16,191 nt of DNA from Acetobacteraceae bacterium (GTDB taxonomy: Bacteria > Pseudomonadota > Alphaproteobacteria > Acetobacterales > Acetobacteraceae): NCBI GenBank assembly GCA_030039695.1, contig JASHVB010000475.1, forward strand, positions 1-16,191, given 5' to 3'. Positions 7,046-14,014 of the stretch are shown in pieces; the stretch's first letter is position 1, and each line of letters starts with the position of its first letter. A program made the position numbers and the translations under genes. The notes beneath the pieces are model-generated. The model was not told where the DNA came from. It did not search any database and saw only the letters and a program-made list of their open reading frames with translations.

Positions 7046-7739
7046 GGCCCACGGCCTGCACGCCGCCTACGGCGAAACGCGGGTGCTGCACGGCATCGAC
7101 TTCGCGGTGCAGGAGGGCAGCGTTTCCGCTTTGCTCGGGGCGAACGGCGCCGGCAAAACCACCACGCTGCGAGCCATCTGCGGCATGGTGAAGACGACCG
7201 GTGAGATCCACCTCGCCGGCGAGCGCATCGACGGCCGGCCGGCGGACGTCGTCGCGCGGCGCGGCGTCGCGCACGTGCCGGACGGGCGCGGCACGTTTCT
7301 CGAATTAACCGTGGAAGAGAATATGCGCCTCGGCGCCTACAGCCGCCGCGACCGTGAGGTGATGCAGGATTTCGAGCGCATCTTTGGATACTTCCCGCGC
7401 CTGCGCGAACGCTATCGCCAGCAGGCCGGCACGCTGTCCGGCGGCGAGCAACAGATGCTGGCGATCGCACGCGCACTGCTGCTTCGCCCGCGGCTGCTGT
7501 TGCTGGATGAGCCGTCGTTCGGCTTGGCGCCGCTGATCGTACAGGAGATCTTCGCCATCATGCGGCGCATCCGCGCTGACGAGCGCGTCAGCATCCTGGT
7601 GGTGGAGCAGAACGCCAGCCTGGCGCTGGAATTCGCCGAATATGCGTATCTGCTGGAGACCGGGCGGATCGTCATTTCCGGTCCTGCGGCGGACATCCGG
7701 AAGGACGAATCCGTGCGTCGTTCGTACCTCGGCTACTGA
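7029..7739 (+). CDS. livF: Branched-chain-amino-acid-type ABC transporter, ATP-binding protein LivF
   Basis: A 236-residue ATPase, partner of LivG. Seen: Walker A GANGAGKTT in the first 50 residues, the family marker VPDGRGTFLELTVEENM, canonical signature LSGGEQQMLAIARALL, Walker B LLLLDEPSFGLAP, and LVVEQN where the switch His is replaced by Gln, as is usual in LivF. It ends VRRSYLGY, the normal C-terminus. ATG at 7029 follows GGAGGA (7015-7020) at 8 bases and gives MPALLEAHGLHAAYG; an in-frame ATG at 7011 would leave the Shine-Dalgarno inside the gene. It overlaps the end of livG by 17 bases and is followed after 13 bases by livH, so it is translated from one message with its partners. Confidence 0.94.
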   Translation: MPALLEAHGLHAAYGETRVLHGIDFAVQEGSVSALLGANGAGKTTTLRAICGMVKTTGEIHLAGERIDGRPADVVARRGVAHVPDGRGTFLELTVEENMRLGAYSRRDREVMQDFERIFGYFPRLRERYRQQAGTLSGGEQQMLAIARALLLRPRLLLLDEPSFGLAPLIVQEIFAIMRRIRADERVSILVVEQNASLALEFAEYAYLLETGRIVISGPAADIRKDESVRRSYLGY

Positions 7740-7752
7740 TCAGGAGATACAG

Positions 7753-8622
7753 GTGCAAGGCGTTCTACACCAGGTGATGTCGGGTATTGCCAACGGCAGC
7801 ATCTACGCGTCGGTCGCGCTGGCGCTGGTGATGATCTACCAGGCGACGCACCACATCAATTTCGCTCAGGGCGAAATGGCGACGTTCTCCACCTACATCG
7901 CGCTCACGCTGATCAATTACGGAATTCCTTATTGGGCCGCTTTCTTCATCACCATTGCCATCGCTTTTGTCGCCGGCATGGCGATTGAGCGTGTGCTAAT
8001 GCGGCCGTTCATGAATGCGCCGGTGCTATCGCTGGTGGGGGTCTTCGTTGGCTTGCTGCTGATCATCAACGCCTGCAGCGGATGGTTCTTCGACTACACG
8101 ATCAAGCAGTTCCCTACGCCGTTTGGCAACAATCCCATGATGGGCGGTTACATGTCCGCTCATGAGCTCGGCGCCACCGCCGTCACCCTGCTCGTGCTGC
8201 TGGCCGTCTATTTGTTCTTTCGCCACACCAAGCTCGGTCTGGGTATGCGCGCCGCCGCGCTCAATCCGGTCTCGGCACGGTTGGTCGGCATCAATGTGGG
8301 CGGCATGCTGATGCTTGGCTGGGGCCTGGCCGCCGGGATCGGCGCCGTCGCCGGTATGATGATTGCCCCTGTCGTGTTCTTGGACCCCAATATGATGGGC
8401 GGCATCCTGCTCTACGCGTTTGCCGGCGCGTTGCTTGGCGGGATCGACAGTCCGCTGGGTGCGGTGCTCGGCGGCTTCGCCGTCGGCATCATTGAGAACC
8501 TGGGCGGCGCCTACATCGTCGGTACCGAACTGAAGCTGAGCCTCGCGCTGATCATCATCGTTGCGGTGCTGGTCGTGAAACCGTCCGGGCTGATGGGCCG
8601 GACCGTCCAGAGCAGGGTGTAG
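7753..8622 (+). CDS. livH: Branched-chain-amino-acid-type ABC transporter permease LivH
   Basis: A 289-residue inner-membrane permease with about eight hydrophobic segments. Family signatures: GIANGSIYASVALALVMIYQ at the N-terminus, HHINFAQGEMATFSTY, RAAALNPVSARLVGINV (the cytoplasmic loop that docks on the ATPases), and the C-terminal GLMGR. GTG at 7753 is selected since AGGAGA (7742-7747) lies 5 bases before it and the protein starts VQGVLHQVMSGIANG, as in homologues. The frame is open further upstream within livF but without resemblance. It is spaced 13 bases after livF and 3 bases before livM. With LivM it forms the channel; substrate choice is set mainly by the periplasmic binding protein, which is not in this window. 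Confidence 0.93.
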   Translation: MQGVLHQVMSGIANGSIYASVALALVMIYQATHHINFAQGEMATFSTYIALTLINYGIPYWAAFFITIAIAFVAGMAIERVLMRPFMNAPVLSLVGVFVGLLLIINACSGWFFDYTIKQFPTPFGNNPMMGGYMSAHELGATAVTLLVLLAVYLFFRHTKLGLGMRAAALNPVSARLVGINVGGMLMLGWGLAAGIGAVAGMMIAPVVFLDPNMMGGILLYAFAGALLGGIDSPLGAVLGGFAVGIIENLGGAYIVGTELKLSLALIIIVAVLVVKPSGLMGRTVQSRV

Positions 8623-8625
8623 TCC

Positions 8626-9759
8626 ATGCAGAACGAGCGGGCGATGCGCGGCACGGGTGGGGCGGTCGGCGTGAAGGAGTCGGTGCAGGCGGCGTCAGCG
8701 TTCGCCGCGCCGCCAGGCGATGTCGCCTTGGCGGGCGGTGATGCCGCTGCGGTGCCAGGTGCCAATCGGGGTATGCCGAGCGCGATCGCGCCCGAAACGA
8801 TCGGCCGTGGCAGCCTCGGTCGCGGCGGGTGGCTTATTGCAGCGGCGATCTTGCTCGCGGCCGTTCTGCCGACTGCGTTTTTCAACGGCTATCACCTGTT
8901 CCAGCTCACCATGATGGTGGTGTACGCGATCGCCATCCTTGGTCTTGCATTGCTCACCGGGTTCAACGGCCAGATTTCGCTGGGCCATGGTGCGTTCTTC
9001 GCGATCGGTGCCTACACGACGGCGATCCTGATGGCCAACTGGGACGTGCCCTATTGGGCAACGCTGCCGCCAGCGGCGGTGGTTTGCGGCATCGTTGGCT
9101 TTCTGCTTGCCTTCCCGGCGCTGCGGCTGGCCGGCCACTATCTGGCGCTGACGACATTCTCTCTGTCTGTAGTCATTCCGCAGTTATTGAAATACAATCT
9201 GGTCAGTGATTGGACGGGTGGCGTGCAAGGCTTGGTGTTGGACAAGCCGGATGCGCCGTTCGGTTTGCCGCTTTCGGGTGATCAGTGGATCTACCTCTTC
9301 ACGCTTGGTGTCGGCGTGGTGTTGTTCGTGCTCGCGTGGAACATCGTGCACGGCCGCGTCGGCCGGGCGATGATGGCGATCCGCGATCATTCGCTCGCCG
9401 CGGAGGCGATGGGCATCAATATTTCCCTGCTGAAAACGCGGACGTTCGCGGTCAGCGCAATGTTCACCGGCTTGGCCGGATCACTGAGCGCGATTGCGGT
9501 GCAGTTTGTCGCCCCGGACAGCTTCGGCATCTTCCTCTCGATCTTTCTGTTCGTCGGCCTCGTCGTGGGTGGCGTCGCCTCGATCGGCGGCACAATCGTG
9601 GGGGCTCTGTTTGTGGAGTTCGTGCCGAACCTGGCCGACTCGGTATCAAAGGCGGCGCCTGGCGCCGTGTACGGAGCGCTGTTGATCGCCGTCATGTTCC
9701 TGATGCCGGAGGGCGCGGGGGGCGTAGTCATGTCGCTGTGGCGCCGCCTGCGGCGCTGA
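8626..9759 (+). CDS. livM: Branched-chain-amino-acid-type ABC transporter permease LivM, with N-terminal extension
   Basis: A 377-residue inner-membrane permease. The core carries LivM markers: GLALLTGFNGQISLGHGAFFAIGAY, LAGHYLALTTFSLSV, DWTGGVQG, MAIRDHSLAAEAMGINI (ATPase docking loop) and GGVASIGGTIVGA. About nine hydrophobic segments are visible. The first membrane segment (WLIAAAILLAAVLPTAF) begins near residue 68, preceded by a hydrophilic, Ala/Gly-rich stretch without recognisable motif, longer than in most homologues. ATG at 8626 follows AGGGTG at 8 bases and is 3 bases after the livH stop. An internal ATG at 8773 (residue 50) would give a more typical length, but it has a poor Shine-Dalgarno and would leave a gap of about 150 bases in the operon. 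Confidence 0.92.
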   Translation: MQNERAMRGTGGAVGVKESVQAASAFAAPPGDVALAGGDAAAVPGANRGMPSAIAPETIGRGSLGRGGWLIAAAILLAAVLPTAFFNGYHLFQLTMMVVYAIAILGLALLTGFNGQISLGHGAFFAIGAYTTAILMANWDVPYWATLPPAAVVCGIVGFLLAFPALRLAGHYLALTTFSLSVVIPQLLKYNLVSDWTGGVQGLVLDKPDAPFGLPLSGDQWIYLFTLGVGVVLFVLAWNIVHGRVGRAMMAIRDHSLAAEAMGINISLLKTRTFAVSAMFTGLAGSLSAIAVQFVAPDSFGIFLSIFLFVGLVVGGVASIGGTIVGALFVEFVPNLADSVSKAAPGAVYGALLIAVMFLMPEGAGGVVMSLWRRLRR

Positions 9760-9778
9760 GTTCTCAGTGGAGGAAACG

Positions 9779-9964
9779 ATGCCTGAAGTCTATGTGCATG
9801 CAGTGGAAGGCCGTACGAAAGAGCAGAAGAAGGCGTTGATTCAGGACATCACCAACGCGGTGGTGAAAAATTTCGGCGTCAGTGTGGATGCGGTGCTGGT
9901 CGAGATTGTTGAGAGTTCGCGCGATAACAAAGCGAAGGGTGGGGTGCTATTCAGCGAACGCTGA
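9779..9964 (+). CDS. Tautomerase family protein (4-oxalocrotonate tautomerase-like)
   Basis: A 61-residue protein, the size of 4-oxalocrotonate tautomerase, whose family uses the amino-terminal proline left after removal of Met as general base. Numbering from that Pro1: Arg11 is present in EGRTKEQK, but the position of Arg39 is Leu and the position of Phe50 is Lys, both key in the classic enzyme; GG at 53-54 is kept. It is therefore a family member of different specificity. ATG at 9779 is chosen over an in-frame GTG at 9767, because GGAGG (9769-9773) lies 5 bases before it and because it places Pro at position 2. It is 19 bases after livM and closes the operon, tying the imported compound to an enol or keto acid step. 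Confidence 0.88.
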   Translation: MPEVYVHAVEGRTKEQKKALIQDITNAVVKNFGVSVDAVLVEIVESSRDNKAKGGVLFSER

Positions 9965-9970
9965 TCCCCA

Positions 9971-10046
9971 TCGTTTCGAGGAGCGGAGCGACGAATCCCA
10001 CGCGTGGGGCCGGTTCGTCGCTGCGGTCCTCCCAATGACGGTAACG
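9971..10046. repeat. Palindromic intergenic element, copy B
   Basis: GAGGAGCGGAGCGACGAA (9978-9995) pairs with 10014-10031 in 16 of 18 positions around an 18-base loop; CAATGACGG follows, as in copy A. It begins only a few bases after the tautomerase stop, so it may end the Liv operon transcript. The remaining part of the gap to 10194 shows no gene; a small GCCCC-GGGGC hairpin (10111-10125) lies beyond the RNase D stop and could serve that gene, weakly supported. Confidence 0.7.
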
Positions 10047-10194
10047 GCGCGATCACTTCGACCGCTGTGCTCTTCGCACTGACGGCAACGAGGCATCGGC
10101 AGTCCAGCTGGCCCCGCAGCGGGGCAGGCAACGGCGTGCCAAGCTGAACGTTCACGCCGACGCCGTGCAGCACTCCCGAGGGAGGAACCAGCAG

Positions 10195-11376
10195 TCAGGA
10201 GGCACGTACCAGCTTCACCTGGCGTCCCGCTGCGCTGAGCGCGATGCGGCCCTGCTTCAGCGCGAGTGCGTCCTCGCCGAACACTTCGCGCCGCCAGCCG
10301 TGCAGGGCCGGGATGTCCGGCGCGTCTTCCAGAACCAGCCGGTCGATGTCGTCGCTGCTGGCAATTAGCCGCGGCGCGACATGGTTCTCTTCGCACTTCG
10401 CCTGCAGCAGCACCTTCAGCAGAGCGACCAGGGCAGGCGACGGACGCAGCGCGTCGCGCGGCGGCGGGGCAGGGGGCAGCGCGCCGTCAGGCACGGCCTG
10501 CGCCGCGGCGATCACTTCCAAGAGGTTCTCGCCCATCAGGCCCTCGGCGAAGCCCCGGCTGATGCCGCGGATGCGGGCGAGCGCCGCGGTGTCGGCAGGC
10601 GCGGTGGCGGCGATTTCCGTCAGTGCCTCGTCGCGCAGCAAGCGCTGACGCGGGATGTTGACTCGTTGGGCCTCGCGTTCGCGCCACGCGGCCAGCGCCT
10701 GCAACCGGCCGAGGAAGCGGCGGTTGCCGCTGCGTGGCTTCAGCCGTTCCCAGGCGGTTTCGGGGTCGGCGCGATAGAGGCCGGGATTGGCGAGCTCTGC
10801 CATCTCCGCAGCGACCCATTCCACGCGGTTGTCGCGGTCGAGCGTGGCGCGCAGGCGGCGGTACACGTCACGCAGATGCGTCACGTCGTTGGTGGCATAG
10901 GCGATCTGCGCCGGCGTCAGCGGCCGGGCCGACCAGTCGGAGAACCGATGCGCCTTGTCGATCGGCCGCCCAGTCAGGCCGCCGACCAGCGCGTCATAGC
11001 CGACCTGGTCGCCGAAGCCGGCGACCATGGCAGCGATTTGGGTATCGAACAGCGGCGTAGGGACGGCACCGAAGCGGAGGACGAAGATTTCGATGTCCTG
11101 GCGCGCGGCGTGGAAGACCTTCAGCACCTTGGTATTGGCCAGAAGGGTGCCGAGCGGGGCGAGGTCGATGCCCTCGGCCTGCGCGTCGATCACCGCCACA
11201 TCGTGGTCGCCCGCGAGCTGCACCACGCAGAGTTCGGGCCAGTACGTCCGCTCGCGCATGAATTCGGTGTCGACAGTGACGAATTCCTCGGCGGAGAGCT
11301 GGCGGCAGAGCTGATCGAGGTCTCCAGTGGTGGTGATCAGGCGAGGGATGACGTCGGCGCGCTGCGATCGTGGCAT
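10195..11376 (-). CDS. rnd: Ribonuclease D
   Basis: A 393-residue 3'-5' exoribonuclease that trims tRNA precursors and other structured RNAs. The N-terminal DEDD exonuclease domain shows VDTEFMRERTYWPELCVVQLA (catalytic Asp36 and Glu38), VFHAARQDIE (second Asp), a PLFDTQIAA segment and YATNDVTHLRDVY with the Tyr and last Asp of the DEDDy subtype. An HRDC domain follows (KPRSGNRRFLGRLQALAAWRE, then LARIRGISRGFAEG), and a second helical repeat at the C-terminus, as in Escherichia coli RNase D. The length matches the alphaproteobacterial form. The ATG at 11376 lacks a clear Shine-Dalgarno. It is divergent from the alpha/beta hydrolase gene over about 90 bases. This is a housekeeping gene and interrupts the catabolic genes on either side. 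Confidence 0.96.
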   Translation of the reverse strand: MPRSQRADVIPRLITTTGDLDQLCRQLSAEEFVTVDTEFMRERTYWPELCVVQLAGDHDVAVIDAQAEGIDLAPLGTLLANTKVLKVFHAARQDIEIFVLRFGAVPTPLFDTQIAAMVAGFGDQVGYDALVGGLTGRPIDKAHRFSDWSARPLTPAQIAYATNDVTHLRDVYRRLRATLDRDNRVEWVAAEMAELANPGLYRADPETAWERLKPRSGNRRFLGRLQALAAWREREAQRVNIPRQRLLRDEALTEIAATAPADTAALARIRGISRGFAEGLMGENLLEVIAAAQAVPDGALPPAPPPRDALRPSPALVALLKVLLQAKCEENHVAPRLIASSDDIDRLVLEDAPDIPALHGWRREVFGEDALALKQGRIALSAAGRQVKLVRAS

Positions 11377-11465
11377 GGGGCCAGTTGTAGACCGGCGATG
11401 GCCCTGAGGCTACCGACGGCCTAACGGTTACCGGGGAAACCACAGTGATGCGCGCGGAGGTGGAT

Positions 11466-12221
11466 ATGTCAACGCACGGGCGGCTGGATCGTGGCGACGG
11501 CGTTGAACTCGCCTGGTCAAGGCTGGAGGGACGCAGCCCGACGGTGGTGTTCCTGCCCGGCTATGGCAGCGACATGAACGGCGACAAGGCAACAGCGCTG
11601 GCGGCGTTCTGCGAACAGCGCGGTCAGGCGATGCTGCGGTTCGATTATTCCGGGCACGGTGCGAGTGGTGGCCGGTTCGAGGACGGCACGATCGGTACCT
11701 GGTCCGCCGACGCACTGACCGCGATTGACCGGTTGACCGAGGGACCCCTGGTGCTGATCGGTTCCTCGATGGGCGGTTGGATTGCGTTGCTCGGCGCGCT
11801 GGCACGCCGCGAGCGCGTGGCGGGGCTGATCGGCGTCGCCGCTGCGGCCGACTTCACCGAGACGCTGATGTGGCCGGCGCTCAGTTTCGAGCAGCGCGCG
11901 GCGCTGCTGGAAAAAGGGATCATCTATCGGCCGAGCCGTTATAGCGATCCAACGCCGATCACCCGCGCCCTGATCGAGGACGGCCGCAATCACCTCGTGC
12001 TGACCGGTTCGATTCCGTTGGATTGTCCGGTGCGTTTGCTGCACGGTCAGGCCGACCCGGATGTGCCGTCGGACATGGCGCTGCAGATTGCCGACAAACT
12101 CGCCACCGGTGATGTGCAGGTGATCCTGGTGAAAGACGGCGACCATCGGCTATCACGCCCGCAGGACCTCGCGTTGTTACGACGGACATTGCTGCCGCTC
12201 CTCGGCGAGGATGGCGCGTAG
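11466..12221 (+). CDS. Alpha/beta hydrolase
   Basis: A 251-residue soluble serine hydrolase. Seen: VVFLPGYGSDMNGDKA with the oxyanion-hole region, RFDYSGHGAS, the nucleophile elbow GSSMGG with Ser101, HGQADPDVP giving the acid Asp197, and GDHRLS giving His227. The layout resembles small acyl-protein thioesterase/ABHD10-like bacterial hydrolases, but the substrate cannot be assigned. ATG at 11466 follows GGAGG (11456-11460) at 5 bases, so it is preferred over the in-frame GTG/ATG at 11445/11448, which would put the Shine-Dalgarno inside the gene. Its last 45 bases overlap the end of the convergent YeeZ-like gene. Confidence 0.9.
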   Translation: MSTHGRLDRGDGVELAWSRLEGRSPTVVFLPGYGSDMNGDKATALAAFCEQRGQAMLRFDYSGHGASGGRFEDGTIGTWSADALTAIDRLTEGPLVLIGSSMGGWIALLGALARRERVAGLIGVAAAADFTETLMWPALSFEQRAALLEKGIIYRPSRYSDPTPITRALIEDGRNHLVLTGSIPLDCPVRLLHGQADPDVPSDMALQIADKLATGDVQVILVKDGDHRLSRPQDLALLRRTLLPLLGEDGA

Positions 12222-12995
12222 GCCTTCACGAAAGCTCGGGTAACGCCAGGTAAGCCGGAGCGCCACTTGGGTTTTGCGGCTGGCAACCTTGCGGTTCTCG
12301 GCCCAGAAGCTGCGCGCCATCGGGCTCATGGTGAGTGCCGCCACGTCGAAGTCGATCGCCGGCGGCGATGGCATACCGAGCAAACCCGCGGCTTCCTCGA
12401 TGACGGCGGCGGATTCGGCGGGTTCGTGGTCCGTCAGGTTGAAAATACGCACGCTGGATGGGTCGTTTCGCCGCATCGCGGCCAGCACAGCGCAGACGAT
12501 GTCGTCACGGTGAATGCGGCCGAAGGCGTGGCCCGGCTTGATGATGCGCCGGGCGCGCCCGGCGCGCAGATCGTCGAAGGCAGAGCGACCGGGACCGTAA
12601 ATGCCGCCAAGGCGGAAGATGTCCACGCCACATTGGTCGACAAATCCGGACCATGCCGTTTCAGCGGCGAGGCGACGATGGCCGCGGTCCTGTGTCGGTG
12701 CAGGCAGTGTGTCCTCGTCCACCCAGCCGCCACCGCGATCGCCGTAGACGGCGGTGCTGGAAAGGTAGCCGATCCAGCACAACGTCGGCGCGGTGGCGAT
12801 CGCGGACCCATGCTGCGCCACTATCGGGTCACCGGATGCATCGGGCGGAACGGTGGAAAGGACATGCGTGGCCGCGCGCAGTGCTGGGTCGTCGTGGGCA
12901 TGGTGCGTCGTGGCGGAAACCACGAAGCCTGCGGCTCGAGCAGCGTTTCCGACTGCCGTGCCGCAGTAGCCCAGGCCGAAAATGTGCAGTCGCAT
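12177..12995 (-). CDS. YeeZ-like NAD(P)-binding protein (atypical/extended SDR)
   Basis: A 272-residue protein of the extended SDR/epimerase type, similar in style to E. coli YeeZ, whose substrate is not established. N-terminal MRLHIFGLGYCG gives the GxGxxG loop at residues 7-12. Then come WIGYLSSTAVYGDRGG (epimerase SSTxVYG motif), FRLGGIYGPGRSAFDDL, a helical segment RIHRDDIV that marks cofactor-adjacent His/Asp, and VRIFNLTDHEPA. The usual Tyr-x3-Lys is not clear, which fits an atypical member. The frame is open to 13046, but those residues lie in repeat copy C; ATG at 12995 starts directly at the fold and has a weak AAGGCGAG before it. It overlaps the convergent hydrolase gene by 45 bases at the 3' end. 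Confidence 0.82.
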   Translation of the reverse strand: MRLHIFGLGYCGTAVGNAARAAGFVVSATTHHAHDDPALRAATHVLSTVPPDASGDPIVAQHGSAIATAPTLCWIGYLSSTAVYGDRGGGWVDEDTLPAPTQDRGHRRLAAETAWSGFVDQCGVDIFRLGGIYGPGRSAFDDLRAGRARRIIKPGHAFGRIHRDDIVCAVLAAMRRNDPSSVRIFNLTDHEPAESAAVIEEAAGLLGMPSPPAIDFDVAALTMSPMARSFWAENRKVASRKTQVALRLTWRYPSFREGLRAILAEERQQCPS

Positions 12996-13017
12996 GAAGG
13001 GATCTCGCCTTTCCGGA

Positions 13018-13091
13018 TCATTGCGAGCCACGGAGTGCTGAAGCACCGATGCGGGAGATTGCTGCGTTGTGGCGCTTCTCGCAACGACGGG
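13018..13091. repeat. Palindromic intergenic element, copy C (degenerate)
   Basis: CATTGCGAG (13019-13027) pairs with CTCGCAACG (13078-13086), one mismatch, as the outer stem; inside, GCTGAAGCA and TTGCTGCGTT are degraded forms of the inner arms of copies A and B. It occupies the short space between the crotonase stop (13094) and the YeeZ-like start (12995). It may belong to the same family as copies A and B, but the arms have diverged. Confidence 0.55.
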
Positions 13092-13093
13092 CG

Positions 13094-13942
13094 TTAGTCC
13101 GGTCCCTCCACCGAGACATAATCCGGCGCGAACGCGGCATCCCTCTGCTGGAACGCGTATTTTACCCCGTGCGCCTTCATCGTCTCGCGGAACGCCCGCG
13201 CTTTCGGCGCAATGTGGCCACGCGCGTCGATCTCCGCACCGATGCGCTGCAGTGTGCGCGCACCCATCAGCTCCAATCCGAGATTCACCAGCCGCTTGTT
13301 CGCCGACAGCAGGTGTGGATCGACCAGCCCCATGCGGCCGGCAAGCCGCATCACCTCCGCCTCCAGCTTAGCCGCTGGCACGGACTTCAGCGCCAGGCCG
13401 ATCTTCGCCGCGTCCTTGCCGCGAATGCTGTCGCCCGTCAGCAGCAGCCGCTTCGCCCATTGCGGACCGCAGTGATACAGCCACATCGAGCCGGGCGGGG
13501 TGCCGAGATCGCGTACCGGCGGAAACCCGATGCGCGCATCATCCGCGACCATCACCATATCGCAGAGCCACGCCAGTTCCGTGCCAATGCCGATGCACGT
13601 GCCGTGCACCTGTGCCACCACGGGCTTGTGCATGTCGAAGATCTGGATACGCAGCCGCTGGCCCTGCTCAAGCCGCCAGATATCGTCGTCGATCTCCTGC
13701 CGGCCACGATAATCCGGACCGCGCTGGCTCGAGAACTCCGACAGATCGGCGCCGGCGCAGAAATGCGGACCGGCGCCGCGCAGCACGATGCAATGCGCCG
13801 CGTTGTGCTCATCGGCTTCCAGCAGCGCCGTATTCAGCTCGCGTAACAGCTTGCCGCTCAGCGCGTTGCGCTTCTCTGGCCGGTTCAGCGTGACGATCGC
13901 GGTGGTGCCTTGCAGCGCGTAGGTGATGGTCTCGAATTCCAT
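13094..13942 (-). CDS. Enoyl-CoA hydratase/isomerase (crotonase) family protein
   Basis: A 282-residue crotonase-fold protein acting on an acyl-CoA. Seen: VTLNRPEKRNALS at 17-29, HFCAGADLSEF at 60-70 giving the first oxyanion-hole backbone, and VHGTCIGIGTELAWLCD at 112-128 giving the second, with Glu122 at the place of the first catalytic Glu of rat enoyl-CoA hydratase. The second Glu (20 residues on) is Pro142 here, in FPPVRDLGTPPG. A standard hydratase mechanism is therefore doubtful, and isomerase, hydrolase or another crotonase reaction is equally possible. ATG at 13942 follows GGGAGGG at about 4-5 bases; upstream in-frame residues are unlike the family. It is divergent from the enolase-superfamily gene with 72 bases between starts. 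Convergence on CoA chemistry suggests a downstream catabolic step. Confidence 0.87.
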   Translation of the reverse strand: MEFETITYALQGTTAIVTLNRPEKRNALSGKLLRELNTALLEADEHNAAHCIVLRGAGPHFCAGADLSEFSSQRGPDYRGRQEIDDDIWRLEQGQRLRIQIFDMHKPVVAQVHGTCIGIGTELAWLCDMVMVADDARIGFPPVRDLGTPPGSMWLYHCGPQWAKRLLLTGDSIRGKDAAKIGLALKSVPAAKLEAEVMRLAGRMGLVDPHLLSANKRLVNLGLELMGARTLQRIGAEIDARGHIAPKARAFRETMKAHGVKYAFQQRDAAFAPDYVSVEGPD

Positions 13943-13951
13943 GCCGCCCTC

Positions 13952-14004
13952 CCGGGTTGTCCCTGCCGCGATCAGAGGCGTACAGTCCTCCGCGCGCAAC
14001 CCGG
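13952..14004. promoter_or_regulatory. Inverted repeat spanning the divergent crotonase/dehydratase intergenic region
   Basis: CCGGGTTG (13952-13959) and CAACCCGG (13997-14004) form a perfect 8-base inverted repeat 37 bases apart; with one bulged base it extends to CTC/GAG. The outward ends of both arms contain the Shine-Dalgarno of each gene. It could be an operator for a dimeric regulator or a shared 5' leader motif, or chance. No clear -35/-10 pair was found. Confidence 0.35.
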
Positions 14005-14014
14005 AGCCTATGCC

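Noticed and set aside
10381..11424. A 347-codon open frame on the plus strand across ribonuclease D
   Set aside because: It is antisense to a gene with all catalytic motifs, its product resembles no family, and long antisense frames are expected in GC-rich coding DNA.
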